Shown here: positions 36,492-37,715 of the stretch, one piece after another
Numbering within the stretch: position 1 is the first letter of the stretch
Layout of the letters: each line of letters begins with the position of its first letter
Source: Acidobacteriota bacterium
Lineage (GTDB): Bacteria > Acidobacteriota > Vicinamibacteria > Vicinamibacterales > Fen-181
Assembly (NCBI GenBank): GCA_017883185.1
Contig: JADGOB010000025.1
Coordinates: forward strand, 1 to 37,715
DNA length: 37,715 nucleotides
Direction: 5' to 3'
Notes under the pieces: generated by a model
The model's database searches: none
Seen by the model: the letters and a program-made list of their open reading frames with translations, nothing else
Told to the model about the DNA's origin: nothing
Program-made: the position numbers and the translations under genes

Positions 36492-37715
36492 GTGAAGAAG
36501 TTGTTCAGCCCGATTCGAACCTTGTGTGTCGCAGCGTGTGCCGTGCTGGCGGTTGAGGGAACCCCCCACGCCCAGTCGGTCACACAGGCGACGGTTTCCG
36601 ACCTGTTGGCGCAGGCCAAGACCCAGTCGCAGACCATGCCACCAGCCCAGACCGGTGCCGTGACTCCCAACGCACCGGGCCTGGAACTGACGATGGATGA
36701 GGCGGTGGCCAAGGCGCTGCAGTTGAACATCGATCTCAGCGTGGCGCGGCTCAACCCGGAGCTCCAGGATTGGGCGCTGGCGCAGGCATACGGCGTGTAC
36801 GCCCCGACGCTCTCGTCGACGATCGGCGAACAGAGTCTGACCAGGGCGCCGGGCAGCCAGATCGGTGGCGGAGCGAAGGTCAAGACGAAGACGACGACGT
36901 ACAACTTCGGCGCCACCCAGGCCCTGAAATGGACGGGCGCGACGGCCAGCGTCAACTGGACCAACTCCCGCCAGGCCACCGACAACAATTTGACGACGCT
37001 CAATCCCCGGTTCGACGCCGGCCTGCAGGCGTCGATCACACAGCCCCTCGTGCGCAACCGGTCGATCGACGCCAACCGCCAGGCCCTGGTGACGGCTGAG
37101 ATCAATCGCCGTATCGCCGACATCTCGCTGAGGGCCACGACCATCAACACCGTGGCCAACACCAAGGACGCTTACTGGGATCTCGTCTACAACATCCAGG
37201 CGGTGGAAGCGGCGAAGACCTCCCTGGCGCTCGCGCAGAAGCTGGTCGAGGACAACAAGATCCGCGTTGAGATCGGCACACTGGCGCCGCTCGACATCGT
37301 GTCGGCGCAGGCCGAAGCAGCCACGCGTCAGCAGACCCTGGTGACGGCGCAAGGCAACCTGCAAACGTCGGAACTCGCGCTCAAGCGGATGATCGTCAAC
37401 GGCACGAGCGACCCGCTCTGGAACGCCCGGCTGAATCCTGTCGACCGACCGCCTACCAATGTCGAAGAGAAGATCGACCTGGAGGCAGCGCTGCGCACGG
37501 CCCTCGAGAACCGGACCGACATGGTCATCGCGAGGAGGAACCTCGAAATCAGCGACATCGGCCTGAGGTACCAGCACAACCAGACCCTGCCGGGCGTCGA
37601 TCTCATCGGCTCGTACCAGACGGCCGGCACAGGCGGCGTCCAGCTCAATCCCCCGCCCCCCGTTTACGGCGGCTACGCAGATGCGCTGAGCCAGCTGGCC
37701 AAGTTCCAGCTCCCC
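36492..37715 (+). CDS. TolC-family outer-membrane efflux protein (3' end outside window)
   Basis: GTG 36492 follows GGGAGGC at good spacing and starts a signal peptide (VKKLFSPIRTLCVAACAVLA, cleavage near PHA-QS). In-frame ATG 36447 would add 15 residues. The 408 visible residues carry OEP-type repeats: LTMDEAVAKALQLNIDLSVA, a beta segment region (YNFGATQALKWTGATASVNW), and helical parts such as VANTKDAYWDLVYNIQAVEA and GTLAPLDIVSAQAEAATRQQ. TolC proteins form the outer-membrane channel of efflux or type I secretion systems. The membrane-fusion and pump genes probably lie to the right. Confidence 0.9.
   Translation, partial: MKKLFSPIRTLCVAACAVLAVEGTPHAQSVTQATVSDLLAQAKTQSQTMPPAQTGAVTPNAPGLELTMDEAVAKALQLNIDLSVARLNPELQDWALAQAYGVYAPTLSSTIGEQSLTRAPGSQIGGGAKVKTKTTTYNFGATQALKWTGATASVNWTNSRQATDNNLTTLNPRFDAGLQASITQPLVRNRSIDANRQALVTAEINRRIADISLRATTINTVANTKDAYWDLVYNIQAVEAAKTSLALAQKLVEDNKIRVEIGTLAPLDIVSAQAEAATRQQTLVTAQGNLQTSELALKRMIVNGTSDPLWNARLNPVDRPPTNVEEKIDLEAALRTALENRTDMVIARRNLEISDIGLRYQHNQTLPGVDLIGSYQTAGTGGVQLNPPPPVYGGYADALSQLAKFQLP

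Overview
The window is GC-rich, densely packed bacterial chromosome. It holds 28 genes that look intact, two of which are cut by the window edges or lack a secure start, plus several gene relics. It contains no prophage, no complete mobile element and no CRISPR array. The gene set fits a Gram-negative-type, TonB- and TolC-bearing bacterium: TonB, TolC, Spy-like periplasmic protein, SpoIID-like lipoprotein, SelB, long-form IspH, HrcA/CIRCE-controlled groESL, ECF sigma with zinc-finger anti-sigma. My best guess is Acidobacteriota (Vicinamibacteria-like). That placement is inference from protein style and gene content, because no rRNA gene is present.

Layout. At 1-3493 (minus) a tight operon runs flippase-like membrane protein, nrdR, DUF4390 protein, NtrY-like sensor kinase, with every junction overlapping or abutting. 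At 3716-4838 (plus) lie purC and a stand-alone Fis-type helix-turn-helix protein, which overlaps the convergent cysS (4801-6288, minus). Next comes groES-groEL behind a textbook sigma-70 promoter overlapping a CIRCE operator, followed by a 17-bp tandem repeat, a terminator and a sulfatase relic. At 9298-13413 (minus) are an alanine-type aminotransferase, a VanZ-domain protein, a TonB-like protein and a YflT-domain protein. A small tatA (missed by length cut-offs) and an IS630 relic follow. A TetR regulator is divergent from a P-type cation ATPase. At 17652-30174 (minus) are selB, rnr, a small membrane protein, glycerate 2-kinase, a hypothetical gene, ftsX, ftsE, a large GT-C/DUF3108-like membrane protein and gatB.

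The most unusual stretch is about 29.97-32.98 kb. Here a receiver gene is truncated, an NtrC-type regulator has lost its whole AAA+ ATPase core in frame and also carries a TGA in its Fis domain, and another receiver gene is interrupted by about 198 bp of a GspE/PilB-type ATPase gene. An intact SpoIID-like lipoprotein gene and an Hpt gene sit among these relics. From 33177 onward (plus) come an ECF sigma/anti-sigma pair, ispH with a repeat-derived hairpin directly in front of it, a Spy/CpxP-like protein and a TolC-like protein open at the right edge.

The genes are mostly housekeeping: purine synthesis, aminoacyl-tRNA supply, folding, RNA decay, division and isoprenoids. I found no convincing new multi-gene defence or biosynthetic system. 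The notable signals are the recombined signalling genes, the repeat elements and a few unusual starts and fusions.
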